Position numbers and translations under genes: made by a program. Positions 7,662 to 15,750 of a stretch of 29,570 bases of DNA are shown in pieces. This DNA comes from Acidobacteriota bacterium (GTDB lineage: Bacteria; Acidobacteriota; Terriglobia; Terriglobales; Acidobacteriaceae), in assembly GCA_023410055.1 (NCBI GenBank), contig JAEYQK010000077.1, forward strand, positions 1 through 29,570. The letters are read 5' to 3'. The number at the start of each line of letters is the position of its first letter. The stretch's first letter is position 1. The notes below the pieces were generated by a model. That model worked only from the letters and a program-made list of their open reading frames with translations, searched no databases and was not told the origin of the DNA.

Positions 7662-9215
7662 GTGAGCACACAATCTGCAGAAATGAAAACTTCTTCGCAG
7701 GACCAGGGTCTGGTCAAGGGACTTGGTCTGACCAGCGCCACAACCCTGGTAATGGGCTCGATGATCGGGTCTGGCATATTCATAGTCTCGGCCGACATCG
7801 CCCGTCTCGTCGGCTCCCCGGCGTTGTTGATCGCGGCGTGGCTCGTAACTGGGTTCATGACCATCACCGGCGCGCTTGCCTATGGCGAACTGGCGGCAAT
7901 GATGCCTCGGGCCGGCGGCCAATACGTCTATCTGCGTGAATCGCTGGGCAAGTTGTGGGGATTTCTCTACGGCTGGACGCTCTTTTTGGTTATTCAGACC
8001 GGAACGATTGCGGCTGTCGGAGTGGCATTCGGTAAGTTTCTCGGCTACTTCTTCCCGAGCGTGTCGGCAACGCGTTGGATCTGGCACATCGGCCACGTAC
8101 CCAAGATACCCGTCGGGCCGATGGTCCTCGGCAACATGGACGTGGGCCTGAACACGCAGAATCTTGTAGCCATTGTCATCATTGTTTTGCTGTCCATCGT
8201 GAACGTCTTCGGTGTAAAGACGGGCGCTATCGTACAAAACATCTTCACGTTTGCGAAGGCCGCCGCCCTGTTCGGGTTTGCTATGGTCGGAATCGCAGTT
8301 GGGCGAAATGCTGCGGCAATTGCGGCGAACTTCGGGCCCGGGTGGACGAACTTCTGGCACAACGCTTTTCACACGACACATCCGGTTGAAGTCGGCGTGG
8401 GCGGGCCAACAGCGTTGGTGGGGCTGCTGACGATTATTGCCGTGGCTCAGGTTGGTTCGTTGTTCTCGGCCGACGCGTGGAACAACGTAACTTTCACCGC
8501 CGGGGAAGTGAAGAACCCGAGCCGGAACCTGCCGCTTTCGCTGGCACTGGGGACGGGCTTTGTAATTCTCGTCTATATCCTTTGCAACTTCGTATACCTA
8601 AGCGTGCTGCCGCTCCACGGAGATCCGAACGGGGCCTCGATCATGGCGCGGGGCATTCAGTATGCATCGGAAGACCGCGTTGCGACTGCCGTCCTGCAGG
8701 CGATGTTTGGGCACGCTGGCGGGGCCGTCATGGCTCTGCTGGTGCTGGTCTCAACCTTTGGCTGTGCCAACGGTATGATCCTGGCCGGCGCGCGCGTTTA
8801 CTATGCGATGGCCAAGGACGGACTGTTCTTCCAGAGCGTCTCGAAACTGCATCCCAAGTACAAGACTCCGGCGGTCTCCCTGGGAGTGCAGGCCGTTTGG
8901 TGCTGCTTATTGTGCCTGTCAGGAAGCTACGGACAGTTGCTGGACTACATTATTTTCGCGGTGCTGGTCTTCTATATTCTGACGATCGCGGGATTGTTCG
9001 TGCTCAGGGTGAAGCAGCCCCAGGCCGAGCGACCCTACAAAGCATTCGGATACCCGATTCTGCCGATTATCTATATCTTGATGGCAGTGTTCATCGATAT
9101 CGTATTATTGCGCTATAAGCCCCAATACACTTGGCCGGGCCTGATCATCGTGCTGCTCGGCATACCCGTGTATCTGATTTGGCATCGCGGGAAGACCGTG
9201 GATAACGGGGCGTAA
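7662..9215 (+). CDS. APC-superfamily amino-acid permease (exchanger-like)
   Basis: A 517-residue inner-membrane transporter with about 12 predicted TM segments. It has the APC signature in TM1 (SMIGSGIFIV), an early cytoplasmic Glu motif (ALAYGELAAMMPRAGGQYVYL), and the conserved segment YAMAKDGLFFQSVSKLHPKYKTP between TM8 and TM9. Its C-terminal part (TWPGLIIVLLGIPVYLIW) resembles SteT/LAT-type exchangers. Substrate cannot be read from sequence. The start is a GTG with GAGGAG 4 nt upstream; the next ATG (7683) has no ribosome site and would cut the polar N-terminus. It lies 87 nt after thiE and 38 nt before a second APC gene of a different subfamily, so the two transporters are probably cotranscribed up to the terminator at 10903. 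Confidence 0.92.
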   Translation: MSTQSAEMKTSSQDQGLVKGLGLTSATTLVMGSMIGSGIFIVSADIARLVGSPALLIAAWLVTGFMTITGALAYGELAAMMPRAGGQYVYLRESLGKLWGFLYGWTLFLVIQTGTIAAVGVAFGKFLGYFFPSVSATRWIWHIGHVPKIPVGPMVLGNMDVGLNTQNLVAIVIIVLLSIVNVFGVKTGAIVQNIFTFAKAAALFGFAMVGIAVGRNAAAIAANFGPGWTNFWHNAFHTTHPVEVGVGGPTALVGLLTIIAVAQVGSLFSADAWNNVTFTAGEVKNPSRNLPLSLALGTGFVILVYILCNFVYLSVLPLHGDPNGASIMARGIQYASEDRVATAVLQAMFGHAGGAVMALLVLVSTFGCANGMILAGARVYYAMAKDGLFFQSVSKLHPKYKTPAVSLGVQAVWCCLLCLSGSYGQLLDYIIFAVLVFYILTIAGLFVLRVKQPQAERPYKAFGYPILPIIYILMAVFIDIVLLRYKPQYTWPGLIIVLLGIPVYLIWHRGKTVDNGA

Positions 9216-9253
9216 GAGAGTCGTAGCAAGGACCTAAGGAGAACACCGACCTC

Positions 9254-10876
9254 ATGGCAAACCTCTTTGCAAAGAAGCCGTTAAACGTGCTTCTCTCGGA
9301 ATCACAGGAGTCTGGCGAACACAGCCTCAAACGCACTCTGGGCCCGTTCCAGTTGACTGCGCTCGGAGTCGGCGCGATCATCGGCGCCGGTATTTTTGTC
9401 CTCTCAGGATTGGGTGCACATTATGCCGGACCCGGCTTGATGTTGTCCTTCGTTCTATCGGGTCTGGGATGCGCCTTTGCCGGCCTTTGTTACGCTGAGT
9501 TCGCGGCAATGATTCCGCTCGCCGGCAGCGCCTATACCTACGCGTACGCAACGATGGGCGAGATCTTCGCGTGGATCATCGGCTGGGATCTCACGTTGGA
9601 ATATGCGATGGGCGCCAGCACGGTGTCTTCCGGTTGGTCCAATCACTTTGTCGAATTCCTTGAGATACTTCACATCAAACTCCCGCTATGGCTCTGCTAC
9701 GACCACTGGACAGCGTTAAAGATGGCCGAGAAGACCATCGCTCGGCAGATGACGATAGCGTCCGATCCGTCGCTGGTGGCTGGCACACAACCCTTCCTTG
9801 AGAAGATGACGGGCATCATGTCGGCGCAATCGCCCGAATTGGTTCAGAGGGCACACGATCTACTCAGTGCGCCACACCTGTTCGGAGTAGAGATTGGGTT
9901 CAACCTCCCGGCCTTCGTCATCGCGCTGATCATTACAGCGATTCTGGTCATTGGCATCAAGGAAAGCGCCCGGTTCAACGCGACCATCGTGGTAGTCAAG
10001 TTGGCGGTCGTGTTCTTCGTTATCGGCTTAGGTTTCAAGTACGTTTCGGCCAGCAATTGGGGCGGAGACTGGCACTCCTTCGCGCCCTTCGGGTTTTCTG
10101 GTATTGGAGCGGGTGCGGCTTACATCTTCTTTGCATACATCGGATTCGATGCCGTCTCCACAACTGCGCAGGAGGCGAAGAACCCGCAGCGCGATTTGCC
10201 AATTGGGATTATCGCTTCATTGCTCATCTGCACCGCCCTGTACATATCTGTGGCGGCTGTCCTGACCGGCATGGTGCCGTGGCGGGACGTCAATATCGAA
10301 GCCCCGATCGCCCGCGCGTTTTTGGATCGCGGACTGACGGGGGCCTCCCACATCATTACACTCGGCGCTTTGGCCGGTTTGACAAGCGTGATGCTCGTGA
10401 TGCTGCTGGGCCAGACACGTGTGCTTTACTCGATGGCGAACGACGGTCTTCTGCCAAAGAAGTTCTTCGCTGACGTTCACCCTAAGTTTCGCACCCCTTG
10501 GAAGAACACGATGCTGGTCGGACTGCTGGCGGCCATTGTGGGTAGCGTTACTCCGATCGATGATATCGGAAAAATGGTGAATATCGGGACACTGCTGGCC
10601 TTTGTCATCGTATGTATTGCCGTGATAGTTCTGCGGCACACCAATCCCGAGCAGCGTAGACCTTTCCGCACTCCGCTTGTACCCCTTGTGCCTATCCTTG
10701 GTATCGCTTTCAACGGATACATGATGTACAAACTCGGGTGGGTCAACTGGGCGCGTCTGATTGGCTGGCTGGTTATCGGATTAGTGATCTACTTCACCTA
10801 CAGCCGCCACCACAGTCGAGTGCAGGCGAACCTGGTCAAGGAGTCCGCCGCCAAATCCCCGGTAGCGGGCGACTAG
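9254..10876 (+). CDS. Cationic amino-acid transporter-like APC permease (CAT type)
   Basis: A 540-residue inner-membrane APC transporter of the CAT type. The N-terminal amphipathic segment (SGEHSLKRTLGPFQLTALGVG) and TM1 motif (GAIIGAGIFVLSG) fit CAT/YfnA-like proteins, as do YAEFAAMIPLAGSAYTYAYA, IFFAYIGFDAVSTTAQEAKNP and YSMANDGLLPKKFFADVHPKFRTP. About 70 hydrophilic residues (roughly 150-215) sit between membrane segments in the first half, longer than the usual loop. AAGGAGA lies 11 nt before the ATG. It is the second gene of a two-transporter unit and is followed by a strong terminator. CAT proteins often carry cationic or branched-chain amino acids, but the substrate here is not known. 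It differs clearly in sequence from the preceding permease, so this is not a recent tandem duplication. Confidence 0.92.
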   Translation: MANLFAKKPLNVLLSESQESGEHSLKRTLGPFQLTALGVGAIIGAGIFVLSGLGAHYAGPGLMLSFVLSGLGCAFAGLCYAEFAAMIPLAGSAYTYAYATMGEIFAWIIGWDLTLEYAMGASTVSSGWSNHFVEFLEILHIKLPLWLCYDHWTALKMAEKTIARQMTIASDPSLVAGTQPFLEKMTGIMSAQSPELVQRAHDLLSAPHLFGVEIGFNLPAFVIALIITAILVIGIKESARFNATIVVVKLAVVFFVIGLGFKYVSASNWGGDWHSFAPFGFSGIGAGAAYIFFAYIGFDAVSTTAQEAKNPQRDLPIGIIASLLICTALYISVAAVLTGMVPWRDVNIEAPIARAFLDRGLTGASHIITLGALAGLTSVMLVMLLGQTRVLYSMANDGLLPKKFFADVHPKFRTPWKNTMLVGLLAAIVGSVTPIDDIGKMVNIGTLLAFVIVCIAVIVLRHTNPEQRRPFRTPLVPLVPILGIAFNGYMMYKLGWVNWARLIGWLVIGLVIYFTYSRHHSRVQANLVKESAAKSPVAGD

Positions 10877-10902
10877 ACAGGCTTACAAAGACTCTATCCA
10901 GG

Positions 10903-10928
10903 AGGCCCTCGGCGGAGGGCCTTTTTTT
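10903..10928 (+). terminator. Rho-independent terminator after the transporter pair
   Basis: An 8-bp stem (AGGCCCTC with GAGGGCCT, loop GGCG) is followed directly by a run of seven T. It lies 26 nt after the CAT-type permease stop and separates it from the potassium channel gene. Confidence 0.93.
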
Positions 10929-10970
10929 GATTTTTGGTTCAAAGGGTTCGCTATCGTGCAAAATAGGTAA

Positions 10971-10976
10971 TAGAAT
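10971..10976 (+). promoter_or_regulatory. Candidate -10 element of a near-leaderless promoter for the potassium channel
   Basis: TAGAAT (5 of 6 to TATAAT) ends 8 nt before the channel's ATG at 10985, just after the upstream terminator. The -35 region (about 10947, TTCGCT) is weak. No Shine-Dalgarno sequence fits before the ATG, so the transcript could start at or next to the start codon. Confidence 0.4.
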
Positions 10977-10984
10977 CGCGGCGA

Positions 10985-12010
10985 ATGAGAGCACTCCGAC
11001 ATCTCGCGGGAATTTCCGTGCTGCTGGTTATCCTGGCACTGATCGGCATGGCCGGCTATCACTATATCGAGGGCTGGCCTTGGTTTGACGGCCTCTACAT
11101 GGTGCTGACCACGTTCACCACCATTGGTTATCAGGAAGTTCATCCCCTGTCCCACAATGGCCGGATTTTCAATTTGTTCGTGATCATCACCGGCGTATCG
11201 CTGTTGTTCCTGATGATCGGGACGCTCACGCAGGCACTACTGGAATTCGAACTTAGAGATTTCTTCGGAAGGCGCAAAATGGAGCGCGACATAGATCGTC
11301 TTGAAGGCCACTACATCATTTGTGGCGCCGGCCGTGTAGGCCGCAGCGTTGCCCGCGAACTCAATCGTAAGCCCGTGCCGTTTGTCGTGATCGATACGAA
11401 CGAACCGAAGATGGCGAAGTTCTCGCAAGAGAACTGGCTGACGATTCTTGGGGACGCCACGCAGGAACACGTTTTACGCAAGGCGCATATCGAACGTGCC
11501 GTGGGATTGGTGGCCGCGACAACGACAGATGCAACGAACATCTACATCGTGCTGAATGCCAAGTCGATGAATCCTAAGCTGAAGATCATTGCGCGAGCGA
11601 GCGAGGAAGATGCCGAGAAGCATCTTAAAACTGCGGGTGCTGACACTGTCATTTCGCCCTACCACTTCGCCGGCCACCGAATCGCGCAAGCGTTTCTTCG
11701 CCCGCACGTTCTGGATTTTCTGGACAGCACTACGGTGCACCTGGGCAAGAGTTTCGAAATTGCGCAGATTGCGATTCCCGAAGGTTCGAAATTTGCCGGT
11801 GTGTCCATTGCGGAGTCGAATATTCGAAACCAAATGGGTGTTATCGTGTTGGCGATCAAGCGCGATGGGGGCATGTTGACCCCGTCACGAGACGACGTGA
11901 TCAAGAGCGGCGACGTATTGATCGTTATGGGTGACCAGAGCGGTGTAAGACGCCTCGAAGAAGCAGCGGAAAAATCGAGTCAGCGGGCCATCGCGCCATC
12001 GGGTCAGTGA
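10985..12010 (+). CDS. Two-TM potassium channel with RCK (TrkA-N/TrkA-C) domain
   Basis: An MthK-like potassium channel of 341 residues. TM1 covers about residues 7-27, a pore helix and filter follow, and TM2 covers about 60-82. The filter reads TTIGYQE (T46 to E51), with Gln in place of the second Gly of TVGYG. The TrkA-N Rossmann domain (about 105-225) has the nucleotide loop CGAGRVGRSVARELNR and the acidic VVIDTNE that favours NAD(H). A TrkA-C domain (about 250-330) ends the protein. The start at 10985 gives a complete TM1; a -10-like TAGAAT lies just upstream and there is no ribosome site. It follows a terminator, so it has its own promoter. Assembly as a tetramer with an RCK gating ring is expected from the family. 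Ligand (NAD, ATP, ADP or Ca2+) cannot be assigned. Confidence 0.92.
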   Translation: MRALRHLAGISVLLVILALIGMAGYHYIEGWPWFDGLYMVLTTFTTIGYQEVHPLSHNGRIFNLFVIITGVSLLFLMIGTLTQALLEFELRDFFGRRKMERDIDRLEGHYIICGAGRVGRSVARELNRKPVPFVVIDTNEPKMAKFSQENWLTILGDATQEHVLRKAHIERAVGLVAATTTDATNIYIVLNAKSMNPKLKIIARASEEDAEKHLKTAGADTVISPYHFAGHRIAQAFLRPHVLDFLDSTTVHLGKSFEIAQIAIPEGSKFAGVSIAESNIRNQMGVIVLAIKRDGGMLTPSRDDVIKSGDVLIVMGDQSGVRRLEEAAEKSSQRAIAPSGQ

Positions 12011-12053
12011 GGATCGCTGGAAGCAACAAGCTTAGAAAAGCAAGACTAGCTAG

Positions 12054-13625
12054 ATGAAAATCGTCAGCACAGAAGAGATGCGCGCGATTGATCGTGCCAC
12101 GAGCGAACGATTCGGCGTACCTTCGCTCACGCTAATGGAGAATGCCGGAACCGCCGCAGCCAACGTCGCTATGCACGAATTCCCGCAAGCGCGGCGGTTT
12201 GTTGCTGTTTGCGGGAAAGGGAACAACGGCGGGGATGGATTTGTTGCAGCACGGAGATTCGCAGATGCGGGGAAGGAAGTCGCTGTCCTCCTCCTTGCGA
12301 AACCAGACGACGTTCACGGAGATGCTGCTGCCATGCTCCAGAAGATGGCTTTGCCCTTCACCAGTATCACGTCTTCCGAGAGCATTCAGCGCGAACTAGT
12401 CCCGGCGCTGGCGAGTGCTGATGTGGTGGTGGACGCAATTCTTGGCACCGGATTTCGTCCTCCCGTGCAGGGTCTGTATGCCGAGGCCGTTGAGGCGATT
12501 AACGCGAGTTCTGCGCCAGTCGTTTCGGTTGACATTCCCTCGGGCGCAGATTCGGACGCGTACGGGGAACAGACGGGTAGCGTGATAGCTCGAAGCGATG
12601 CTGTCGTGACCTTTACCGCTCCGCGTCCAGCGCACGTCTTCAGTCAACTTACTTCTGGGCCGATATACTGTGCGCCAATCGGATCTGTTGACGAGGCGAT
12701 CGTCTCAGAGCTGAACCTCGATCTAATTACGCCAACTGACATTGCTCGTCTGTTCGTGCCACGAAAGTTGGACGGCCACAAAGGGCTCTATGGTCACGCG
12801 TTGATCGTCGGCGGATCGGTCGGAAAAGCCGGTGCCGCGGCAATGGCCGGTCTTGCAGCTCTGCGTTCAGGTGCTGGACTCTCGACGGTTGCGACCGCGA
12901 AATTGGCTTTGCCGATGGTCGCGGGATTCGCCTCTGAACTCATGACTGAGCCTCTGGAAGATACCGACGCGGGCACGATTGCACTAAGTGCGCTGGAGTA
13001 CGGACGCTTCGATGCGATCGCTGATGCCAAAGACGTCATCGCGCTCGGGCCCGGCATTTCCCGCAACGAAGATACAGTTCAGTTCGTTCGTGCGGTTGTT
13101 GCTCGCACTAAAGTCCCGACAATCATCGACGCCGACGGCCTGAATGCGTTCGAAGGCAAGGCATCGCTTCTGGACGGCCGTACGAGGCCGCTGATTCTCA
13201 CTCCTCACCCTGGGGAAATGTCGCGACTGACTGGGCTCTCGACCAAAGACCTTCAGAAGAACCGGATCGAGGTCGCCCGCAAGTTCGCCCAAGAGCACAG
13301 GCTCACTCTCGTTCTGAAAGGGCACAGGACACTTGTAGCGCTGCCAGACGGCGCAGTCTGGGTGAATCCAACCGGCAATCCAGGCATGGCGACCGGCGGC
13401 ACCGGAGACGTGCTGACAGGCATGATCGCCGGCCTGATCGCGCAGAATACGGGTGACATCCCTCGCGCAGTTATAGCCTCCGTCTATCTGCACGGACTCG
13501 CCGGTGATATCGCGCGCGAGCGTCTAGGTGAACAATGCATGATCGCCGGCGACTTGCTCGACGCGCTGCCTGAGGCCATTCGTCGCGTCAAAGTCGGCGC
13601 TGCCCAGACAATTGTTAAAATCTAG
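12054..13625 (+). CDS. nnr: Bifunctional NAD(P)H-hydrate epimerase / ADP-dependent (S)-NAD(P)H-hydrate dehydratase
   Basis: This metabolite-repair enzyme restores damaged NADH and NADPH hydrates. At 523 residues it is a full-length fusion. The N-terminal YjeF-N epimerase domain (about 1-215) has LTLMENAG, CGKGNNGGDGFVAARRF, VVDAILGTGFRPPVQGLY and SVDIPSGAD. The C-terminal ribokinase-like dehydratase domain (about 235-515) has HKGLYGHALIVGGSVGKAGA, LGPGISRNEDT, DADGLNAFEG, LTPHPGEMSRL and the key NPTGNPGMATGGTGDVLTGM. It lies 43 nt after the potassium channel, with no obvious Shine-Dalgarno sequence at the ATG. tsaE follows after 29 nt; nnr-tsaE neighbours are common in bacteria and the pair is probably cotranscribed. 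Confidence 0.96.
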   Translation: MKIVSTEEMRAIDRATSERFGVPSLTLMENAGTAAANVAMHEFPQARRFVAVCGKGNNGGDGFVAARRFADAGKEVAVLLLAKPDDVHGDAAAMLQKMALPFTSITSSESIQRELVPALASADVVVDAILGTGFRPPVQGLYAEAVEAINASSAPVVSVDIPSGADSDAYGEQTGSVIARSDAVVTFTAPRPAHVFSQLTSGPIYCAPIGSVDEAIVSELNLDLITPTDIARLFVPRKLDGHKGLYGHALIVGGSVGKAGAAAMAGLAALRSGAGLSTVATAKLALPMVAGFASELMTEPLEDTDAGTIALSALEYGRFDAIADAKDVIALGPGISRNEDTVQFVRAVVARTKVPTIIDADGLNAFEGKASLLDGRTRPLILTPHPGEMSRLTGLSTKDLQKNRIEVARKFAQEHRLTLVLKGHRTLVALPDGAVWVNPTGNPGMATGGTGDVLTGMIAGLIAQNTGDIPRAVIASVYLHGLAGDIARERLGEQCMIAGDLLDALPEAIRRVKVGAAQTIVKI

Positions 13626-13654
13626 TTTCACAATCTTCTACAAGGTTCGGTGCC

Positions 13655-14083
13655 GTGGGCGAAAGCGTATTCGAAACACATTCAGCAGAGGAAACGATTG
13701 CACTTGGGCGAACGCTCAGCGAGAGGCTTAGTCCACCGAAAGTTGTTTTGCTGCGGGGCGATCTCGGAGCTGGCAAGACCACACTGGTGAAGGGAATCGC
13801 GCAAGCTTTCGATGTCGCCGAAGAAGAAGACGTCACCAGCCCGACATTCACGCTCGTTCACGAATATCGCGGGCCAAGGGCGACGCTCTACCATATCGAT
13901 CTCTACCGCATCGATACCGAACGCGAACTCGACACACTCGGCCTTGAAGACATGATGGACGACAACAATATCTTGCTGATCGAGTGGGGAGAGAAGTTCC
14001 CGCGCTTCGCCAATGGACGCGACGTCGAGATTGCAATCGAACGCATCAGCGAGGATGAGCGTAAGATCACGATCGTCGAATAG
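13655..14083 (+). CDS. tsaE: tRNA t6A37 biosynthesis ATPase TsaE
   Basis: TsaE is the small ATPase that works with TsaB and TsaD to place threonylcarbamoyl on A37 of ANN-decoding tRNAs. The 142-residue protein has normal length. It contains the Walker A motif LRGDLGAGKTTLVKGIAQ (Lys41), SPTFTLVHEYRG, and the Walker B-like HIDLYRID with LGLEDMMDDNNILLIEWGEKF. The start is a GTG; the fold begins with ETHSAEETIALGRTLSERL, so nothing is missing upstream. AAGG at 13642-13645 may serve as a weak ribosome site. The gene ends 7 nt from the end of fabI, which comes from the other strand; no terminator hairpin is visible in that gap. Confidence 0.95.
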   Translation: MGESVFETHSAEETIALGRTLSERLSPPKVVLLRGDLGAGKTTLVKGIAQAFDVAEEEDVTSPTFTLVHEYRGPRATLYHIDLYRIDTERELDTLGLEDMMDDNNILLIEWGEKFPRFANGRDVEIAIERISEDERKITIVE

Positions 14084-14090
14084 ATCCCGA

Positions 14091-14861
14091 CTAAAATCCC
14101 ATCACGTTGTAGCCGCAGTCTACATAGATCGTCTCGCCTGTGATTCCGGTTGAGAGATCCGAAGCCAGGAATACAGCAGCTTTCGCGACTTCGTCAACTT
14201 CGACATTTCGACGAAGAGGCGCCTTTTCTGCCTGTGCGCCTAGCATTTCACCGAAGCCGGCGATGCCGCGGGCAGCGAGTGTCTTGATCGGGCCGGCGGA
14301 GATTGCGTTAACCCGAATCTTCTGCGGGCCCAAGTCATACGACAGATACCGCACGCTCGCTTCAAGCGCGGCCTTAGCCACGCCCATCACGTTGTAATGT
14401 GGAACAACCTTTTCCGCACCATAGTACGACAGCGTCATGACACTGGCGTTTTCGTTCAGGATAGGCACAGCCGCTCGGCAGAGTGCGACCAGAGAATAGA
14501 CACTGATCTCATGCGCGATGCGGAACGCGTCACGCGAGGTCGATACGAAATCGTTCTTCAGAGCTTCCGGTGGAGCATAGGCGATGCTGTGGACGAGGAC
14601 GTCGAGCTTTCCGTAACGGGACTTCAGCTGTGCGAACACCTGATCGATGTCGCTGTCGTTGGAGACATCGCATTGGAATGCCTCGGCGCCGGGAAGGGAC
14701 GCAATAAGGTCTTCAGCTTCGAGTCGCACGCGCTCGTTCTGGTACATGATGGCCAGCTTTGCACCGGCCTCTTGCAGGCGTTGGGCAATGCTCCATGCAA
14801 TGCTGCGCTTATTGGCTACCCCAAAAACGGCAGCAACTTTTCCATTTAGATCAACGGACAT
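14091..14861 (-). CDS. fabI: Enoyl-[acyl-carrier-protein] reductase (NADH), FabI
   Basis: FabI reduces the trans-2-enoyl-ACP intermediate in the last step of each fatty-acid elongation cycle. The 256-residue protein is a full-length SDR fold. The divergent cofactor loop is GVANKRSIAWSIAQRL. HSIAYAP lies near residue 91. The catalytic pair falls in YYGAEKVVPHYNVMGVAKAA, with Tyr146, Tyr156 and Lys163 at the same numbers as E. coli FabI. ISAGPIKTLAARGI and the C-terminal GITGETIYVDCGYNVMGF complete the family signs. AAGGGTGAG lies upstream of the ATG. The gene reads alone from the minus strand. A TATTCT about 25 nt upstream could be its -10, but I see no good -35. FabI is the known target of triclosan-type inhibitors. 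Confidence 0.97.
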   Translation of the reverse strand: MSVDLNGKVAAVFGVANKRSIAWSIAQRLQEAGAKLAIMYQNERVRLEAEDLIASLPGAEAFQCDVSNDSDIDQVFAQLKSRYGKLDVLVHSIAYAPPEALKNDFVSTSRDAFRIAHEISVYSLVALCRAAVPILNENASVMTLSYYGAEKVVPHYNVMGVAKAALEASVRYLSYDLGPQKIRVNAISAGPIKTLAARGIAGFGEMLGAQAEKAPLRRNVEVDEVAKAAVFLASDLSTGITGETIYVDCGYNVMGF

Positions 14862-15054
14862 TCACGCTCACCCTTGATTAATCCAGAATACCACGTGGCG
14901 ATGGCGATCTTGCACTAGTGTGAGCCGCGTAATGTGTAGCAAACCAATGGCTTACGAGGAGAGGTGAGTTTTAGGTTCGGTCTGTACGTCATTGTGCATC
15001 TAATTGCATGTATACATTTTCGACAAGCTGTAGCAGGAGAAGCATCTGCAAGCT

Positions 15055-15744
15055 TTGAAAGCCGTTACCGAACGCGTGGTATGCGTCGTTTTGTGCGCGA
15101 GTACTTTGGCAGGGACTGCGCACGGCGCCAGTGGATCACCTGCGGATGCGACTTCCGCTTCCCAACACTCCCGTCAGGTGTACTACGACGGCAAGCTCGT
15201 CCAGATGACTGTTGTACCGGGCCGAGAAGACTTCAAGATTGGTCCGTGGCGCATCTCAGCACAGGTCCAACGTGACCGGCCAAAAGACGGGCACCCGAAT
15301 CTGTATGTTGCCGCGCCAGGAACGCAGTATGCGACAAGCGGGGCTGAGCAGTATTCCCATAACGAAGTCGTCAGCGTAGTCTCTCAGAAACCGGATCCGC
15401 GCGAGTGGGATGTTTACTTTGCGATCGTACTCGATCCCGGTTTACACGAGGATTTTCGTAGCGAACAGCAGTTGATCATTGCTACACAGGACGACTTTCA
15501 ACCTGCCGCTGACTTCAATTTTGACGACATTCCCGGAGCGGTATTTCTGCGCGAGAACCTGGGGATCGATTCGCTGGATGGGCTAGAGCTGTATCGAAGA
15601 TCCGATGGGAAACTTCCTCGCTTGATTATCGTTCCATCGAAGGTCACTCTGAAGGCAAGTGCAATCGATCCTGACGGCCCAGCGCAGCAGAAACTGGGCG
15701 GAACGTTGCCGACCGCCGCGAGAAGTTCCGTCCTGCCACATTGA
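15055..15744 (+). CDS. Unrecognised secreted protein
   Basis: I do not recognise this family. The frame is open only after the TAG at 15031, so usable starts are a CTG at 15046 or the TTG at 15055; AGGAGA (15035-15040) lies 5 or 14 nt upstream of these. From the TTG the protein has 229 residues with a Sec signal peptide (VVCVVLCASTLAGTAHGAS, cleavage about residue 25). The mature part looks globular and beta-rich: VYYDGKLVQMTVVPG, FKIGPWRISAQVQ, WDVYFAIVLDPGLHEDF and LPRLIIVPSKVTLKA. It has no cysteine after the signal region, no TM segment and no repeats. A periplasmic or secreted location is inferred. It ends 6 nt from the stop of the Pro/Gln-rich lipoprotein gene on the other strand. No known domain could be named. 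Confidence 0.72.
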   Translation: MKAVTERVVCVVLCASTLAGTAHGASGSPADATSASQHSRQVYYDGKLVQMTVVPGREDFKIGPWRISAQVQRDRPKDGHPNLYVAAPGTQYATSGAEQYSHNEVVSVVSQKPDPREWDVYFAIVLDPGLHEDFRSEQQLIIATQDDFQPAADFNFDDIPGAVFLRENLGIDSLDGLELYRRSDGKLPRLIIVPSKVTLKASAIDPDGPAQQKLGGTLPTAARSSVLPH

Positions 15745-15750
15745 TCGAGT

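Noticed and set aside
8477..9118. A 213-codon plus-strand frame inside the first permease
   Set aside because: Arg/Gly-rich frame overlapping a well-conserved transporter, so a shadow.
7662..10876. Two adjacent APC transporters as a tandem duplication
   Set aside because: Their sequences differ widely and they belong to different APC subfamilies, so recent duplication is not supported.
14964..15275. A 103-codon plus-strand frame overlapping the secreted protein
   Set aside because: The overlapping frame at 15055 has a signal peptide and globular sequence; this one is Arg/Cys-rich and looks like a shadow.
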